From assembly GCF_004343705.1 (NCBI RefSeq), contig NZ_SKFH01000001.1, forward strand, positions 310,001-374,000: DNA of 64,000 bases, in the 5' to 3' direction. Shown here in pieces: positions 61,498-64,000 of this stretch (position 1 is its first letter; each line of letters begins with the position of its first letter). The notes under the pieces are model-generated. The model was not told the DNA's origin. It searched no databases and worked only from the letters and a program-made list of their open reading frames with translations. Source of the stretch: Flaviaesturariibacter aridisoli. Its GTDB lineage: Bacteria; Bacteroidota; Bacteroidia; Chitinophagales; Chitinophagaceae. Position numbers and translations under genes: made by a program.

Positions 61498-62082
61498 ATG
61501 AACAAGTTTCTCATCGTCGGGCTCGGCAACATCGGCACCGAGTATGCCCATACCCGCCACAACATCGGCTTCGACGTGGTGGGCGCCTTTGTGCAAAAAC
61601 ACGGCGGCCAGTTCAGCTCAGACCGCCTTGCCTTTCGCGCCGAGCTGCGCTGGAAAGGCCGGATCTTCGTCTGCATCCTGCCCACCACTTATATGAACCG
61701 AAGCGGCGTCTCGGTGAAGTATTGGATGGATAAGGAGAAGATCAGCATCGAAAACGTGCTGGTGATCCTCGACGACCTGGCGCTGCCGCTCAACCGGCTC
61801 CGCCTGCGGCCCTCGGGCTCCGATGCGGGCCACAATGGTCTGCGCGACATTCAGGCCGTGCTGCAAAACAGCAACTACCCGCGCCTGCGCTTCGGCATCG
61901 GCAACGACTTTCCGAAAGGAAGGCAGGCCGACTTTGTGCTGGGCAAATGGCGCCCGGATGAAGAGCCCATGGTCAAGCGCAAGATCGACAAGAGCGTGGA
62001 GATCATCGAGAGCTTCGCCACGGTTGGTTTGCCGGGCACGATGAATGCGGTAAATAATCTCGATTTTGGATCGGCGGAATGA
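61498..62082 (+). CDS. pth: Peptidyl-tRNA hydrolase (Pth)
   Basis: Pth frees tRNA from prematurely released peptidyl-tRNA. The 194 residues have the active-site layout of bacterial Pth1: N11 and H21 in GLGNIGTEYAHTRHNIGFD, N67 in PTTYMNRSG, D93 in ILDDLALPL, and GSDAGHNGLRDI. Length is normal. ATG at 61498 is chosen because it starts the first strand; an alternative at 61489 lies in the promoter. It follows rplY after a terminator, so it is transcribed separately. Confidence 0.95.
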   Translation: MNKFLIVGLGNIGTEYAHTRHNIGFDVVGAFVQKHGGQFSSDRLAFRAELRWKGRIFVCILPTTYMNRSGVSVKYWMDKEKISIENVLVILDDLALPLNRLRLRPSGSDAGHNGLRDIQAVLQNSNYPRLRFGIGNDFPKGRQADFVLGKWRPDEEPMVKRKIDKSVEIIESFATVGLPGTMNAVNNLDFGSAE

Positions 62083-62130
62083 CGCCTTATCCCTATTTTA
62101 GCAAAGCACTGGTCGCGCAGGACCAATTTT

Positions 62131-62160
62131 ATACAGGACCAACGTCACAGTCTCCTGTAT
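62131..62160. promoter_or_regulatory. Inverted repeat upstream of the FAH-family gene
   Basis: ATACAGGA (62131-62138) and TCCTGTAT (62153-62160) form an 8-base inverted repeat with a 14-base spacer, 20 bases before the next start codon. It could be an operator or an mRNA hairpin; no regulator is known. Confidence 0.4.
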
Positions 62161-62180
62161 AGGATAAAAACCATCCCCAC

Positions 62181-62792
62181 ATGAAGATATTCTGTATCGG
62201 ACGCAACTACGCCGAGCACGCCAAGGAGCTGGGCAATGCCGTCCCGGACGAGCCGGTCGTCTTTATGAAGCCGAAGAATGCTTTGCTCCAGCCGCATATG
62301 CCGTTTTATTACCCTGAGTTTACCAACGAGCTGCACTATGAGTGTGAACTGGTGCTCCGCGTGTGCAAGAATGGTAAGTATATACAGGAGCAGACGGCCA
62401 GCCGTTATTATGATGCGATCACCACGGGGATCGACTTCACGGCCCGCGACCTGCAGCAGGTGCTGAAGACCAAAGGACTTCCCTGGGAGAAGGCCAAGAG
62501 CTGGGATAATTCTGCTGTGGTGGGTGCCTGGGTGCCGCTGGCGGATATCGCTGACCGGTTGGACATTGCTTTTTCTTTCAAGAAGAACGGAGAATTGGTA
62601 CAGGAGGGGCATTCCAACCAGATGATCCATTCCTTCGATGCGATCGTGGCGCACATCTCGCAGTACTTCTCGGTGAACATTGGCGACCTGATCTTTACCG
62701 GTACGCCAGCAGGCGTAGGGGAGGTGGTGGTGGGCGACCAGTTGGAGGCGTTCCTGGGAGAGAAGAGCCTGCTCAAGCTGGAGATCAAGTAA
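62181..62792 (+). CDS. Fumarylacetoacetate hydrolase (FAH) family protein
   Basis: The 203-residue protein belongs to the FAH fold family: KIFCIGRNYAEHAKELGN at the start, YECELVLRVCKNGKYI with the conserved metal-binding glutamates (HYECE), AITTGIDFTARDLQ and LIFTGTPAGVGEV. Such enzymes cleave or isomerise 2-oxo acids (for example acylpyruvases). The substrate cannot be decided here. A terminator follows 22 bases after the stop. It is the last protein gene before the rRNA operon. Confidence 0.9.
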   Translation: MKIFCIGRNYAEHAKELGNAVPDEPVVFMKPKNALLQPHMPFYYPEFTNELHYECELVLRVCKNGKYIQEQTASRYYDAITTGIDFTARDLQQVLKTKGLPWEKAKSWDNSAVVGAWVPLADIADRLDIAFSFKKNGELVQEGHSNQMIHSFDAIVAHISQYFSVNIGDLIFTGTPAGVGEVVVGDQLEAFLGEKSLLKLEIK

Positions 62793-62814
62793 GCATACAG
62801 AACAGGTGTTACGT

Positions 62815-62841
62815 AAACCCGCCCTTCCAGGCGGGTTTTTA
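62815..62841 (+). terminator. Terminator of the FAH-family gene
   Basis: Stem AAACCCGCC / GGCGGGTTT with a CTTCCA loop and a T-run. Confidence 0.88.
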
Positions 62842-62914
62842 TATAGGGACGAATTATATACGATAAGCCCCTGCTTGTTGTCCCGTTGTTTTTGCCACTT
62901 TTCTTTTCTGATTG

Positions 62915-62946
62915 TTTGGCTGTTACGGCTGAGCGTGCTATCTTTG
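62915..62946 (+). promoter_or_regulatory. rRNA promoter P1
   Basis: TTTG (62915-62918) and TATCTTTG (62939-62946) with 20 bases between them; the discriminator is CGTCCGC. First of four tandem rRNA promoters. Confidence 0.8.
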
Positions 62947-63063
62947 CGTCCGCTTTTTGAAGGTAGGGATTGCAAGGGAATGGAACGGGTGGCAGCACGT
63001 TGTTTTCGTTGTTTGGGTGGTGTTTTTCTTTCACAAATTATTTGGGGATTTCTTCAAAAAAGA

Positions 63064-63096
63064 TTTGGCGAGGGAGGTTGGAAGCCCTTATCTTTG
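63064..63096 (+). promoter_or_regulatory. rRNA promoter P2
   Basis: TTTG (63064-63067) and TATCTTTG (63089-63096), spacer 21, followed by CACTCCGCTT. A boxA-like GTGCTCTTTAAAG follows at about 63118. Confidence 0.87.
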
Positions 63097-63185
63097 CACT
63101 CCGCTTTACGACAGGGTGGTGCTCTTTAAAGGATTGGGTTTCAATGAGTTACGAAGGTTTTTCTGAAAATAAATTTCGAAAAAAG

Positions 63186-63217
63186 TTTGGCTGGTAACGT
63201 TGGACCTTCTATCTTTG
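63186..63217 (+). promoter_or_regulatory. rRNA promoter P3
   Basis: TTTG (63186-63189) and TATCTTTG (63210-63217), spacer 20, followed by CACTCCGCTT. A related AGTTCTTAAG lies at about 63243. Confidence 0.87.
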
Positions 63218-63321
63218 CACTCCGCTTCTGAAACGAGGCAAACAGTTCTTAAGATACGGTTGACCAGGTGATTAGATGGAGTGGTGGTTTGGAAGAAACG
63301 CCGGGAAGTTTAAAAAATAAA

Positions 63322-63353
63322 TTTGGTCAGAATAAAAGAAGCTCTTACCTTTG
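63322..63353 (+). promoter_or_regulatory. rRNA promoter P4
   Basis: TTTG (63322-63325) and TACCTTTG (63346-63353), spacer 20, followed by CACTCCGCTT. GAGTTCTTTAG at 63391 is its boxA-like site. The 855-base gap 62793-63647 holds these promoters and the rRNA leader; no protein gene is supported in it. Confidence 0.87.
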
Positions 63354-63525
63354 CACTCCGCTTCGAAAAACGGAGGGGCGCAATTGGAAGGAGTTCTTTA
63401 GAAAAACGATGGGTGAGACGCTTTAAAAGTGAGGCGGTCTGCGGTTCGAAACCGGGTCATCTGCGAAACAATTTGGAAGTAGGAATACGGACGGATTGAA
63501 GTTCTTTGAAAGAAAGGGAAGCAAC

Positions 63526-63551
63526 GTAGCAACTAACTTCGGTTAGGCTAC
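63526..63551 (+). promoter_or_regulatory. UUCG-capped hairpin in the rRNA leader
   Basis: GTAGC, AA bulge, CTAAC, TTCG loop, GTTAG, GCTAC: a stable tetraloop hairpin about 97 bases before the 16S rRNA start, just after GTTCTTTGA. It may take part in antitermination or in leader processing. Confidence 0.6.
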
Positions 63552-63647
63552 ATTAAGGTAAGGTTGATCATTAGCGAATAAAATTCGACACAAATGACTC
63601 GACAATTTTCGAACGAGAATTTTCTAGTCAGGAAGTCAAACACTTTT

Positions 63648-64000
<353 letters not shown>

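Noticed and set aside
62806-63197. Short plus-strand ORFs in the rRNA leader region
   Set aside because: They overlap the rRNA promoters and have no coding character.

Overview
The window is a piece of a chromosome from a GC-rich member of the Bacteroidota, most likely a Chitinophagaceae-type bacterium. This rests on type IX secretion (T9SS) genes (sprA, porT, a PorE-like protein), T9SS cargo proteins with both kinds of C-terminal sorting domain, a SusC/SusD outer-membrane pair, an Lnb-type (DUF4105) protein, promoters with the TTTG / TAnnTTTG elements of this phylum, almost no Shine-Dalgarno sequences, and the 5' end of a 16S rRNA gene at the right edge. Genus and species cannot be read from this. 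No tRNA, CRISPR array, prophage or intact insertion sequence was seen.

Layout. 1-1641: end of rpoD, then ffh. 1766-5565: a tightly overlapping four-gene operon (UbiA-type prenyltransferase, type III polyketide synthase, methyltransferase, FAD hydroxylase) that looks like a small phenolic-lipid or meroterpenoid pathway. 5669-9728: CoA-binding protein, a secreted protein with a T9SS metalloprotease, a YkuK-like protein, and engB. 9763-11216: ubiE and porT. 11399-19504: mostly minus-strand genes, including a GNAT enzyme, paralogous lipoproteins, an Old Yellow Enzyme, an OmpA/TPR-like secreted protein and an orphan histidine kinase. 19722-23285: small or poorly known proteins separated by repeat-rich gaps. 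24043-33394: fabH, then ruvA and the giant sprA. 33570-44021: SDR, hydrolase plus T9SS type B adhesin, Lnb-like protein, TfoX-like protein, membrane protein, guaB, dprA. 44394-50969: PorE-like protein, queE, folD, and two outer-membrane proteins. 51152-56762: a SusC / SusD / DUF1735 cluster in which the SusD gene is broken. 56872-62792: DUF3467, two paralogous secreted proteins, radC, prs, rplY, pth, a FAH-family hydrolase. 62915-64000: four tandem rRNA promoters, leader and partial 16S rRNA.

How the parts fit. The secretion theme is strong: SprA is the outer-membrane T9SS channel, PorT and the PorE-like protein are accessory parts, and the metalloprotease and the PKD-repeat protein are probable cargo. 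Housekeeping genes (ffh, engB, ruvA, fabH, guaB, dprA, queE, folD, radC, prs, rplY, pth) are mostly single transcription units. Many carry the promoter -7 box only 3-7 bases before the start codon, which predicts leaderless mRNAs.

The most unusual content lies between genes. Two families of heptanucleotide arrays (consensus CTCACGC/CTGACGC, and TTTGTAG) sit near stop codons, often as inverted pairs. A 41-42 bp tandem repeat family occurs at two loci, once as plain repeats and once as a ladder of palindromes. REP-like palindromes flank fabH.
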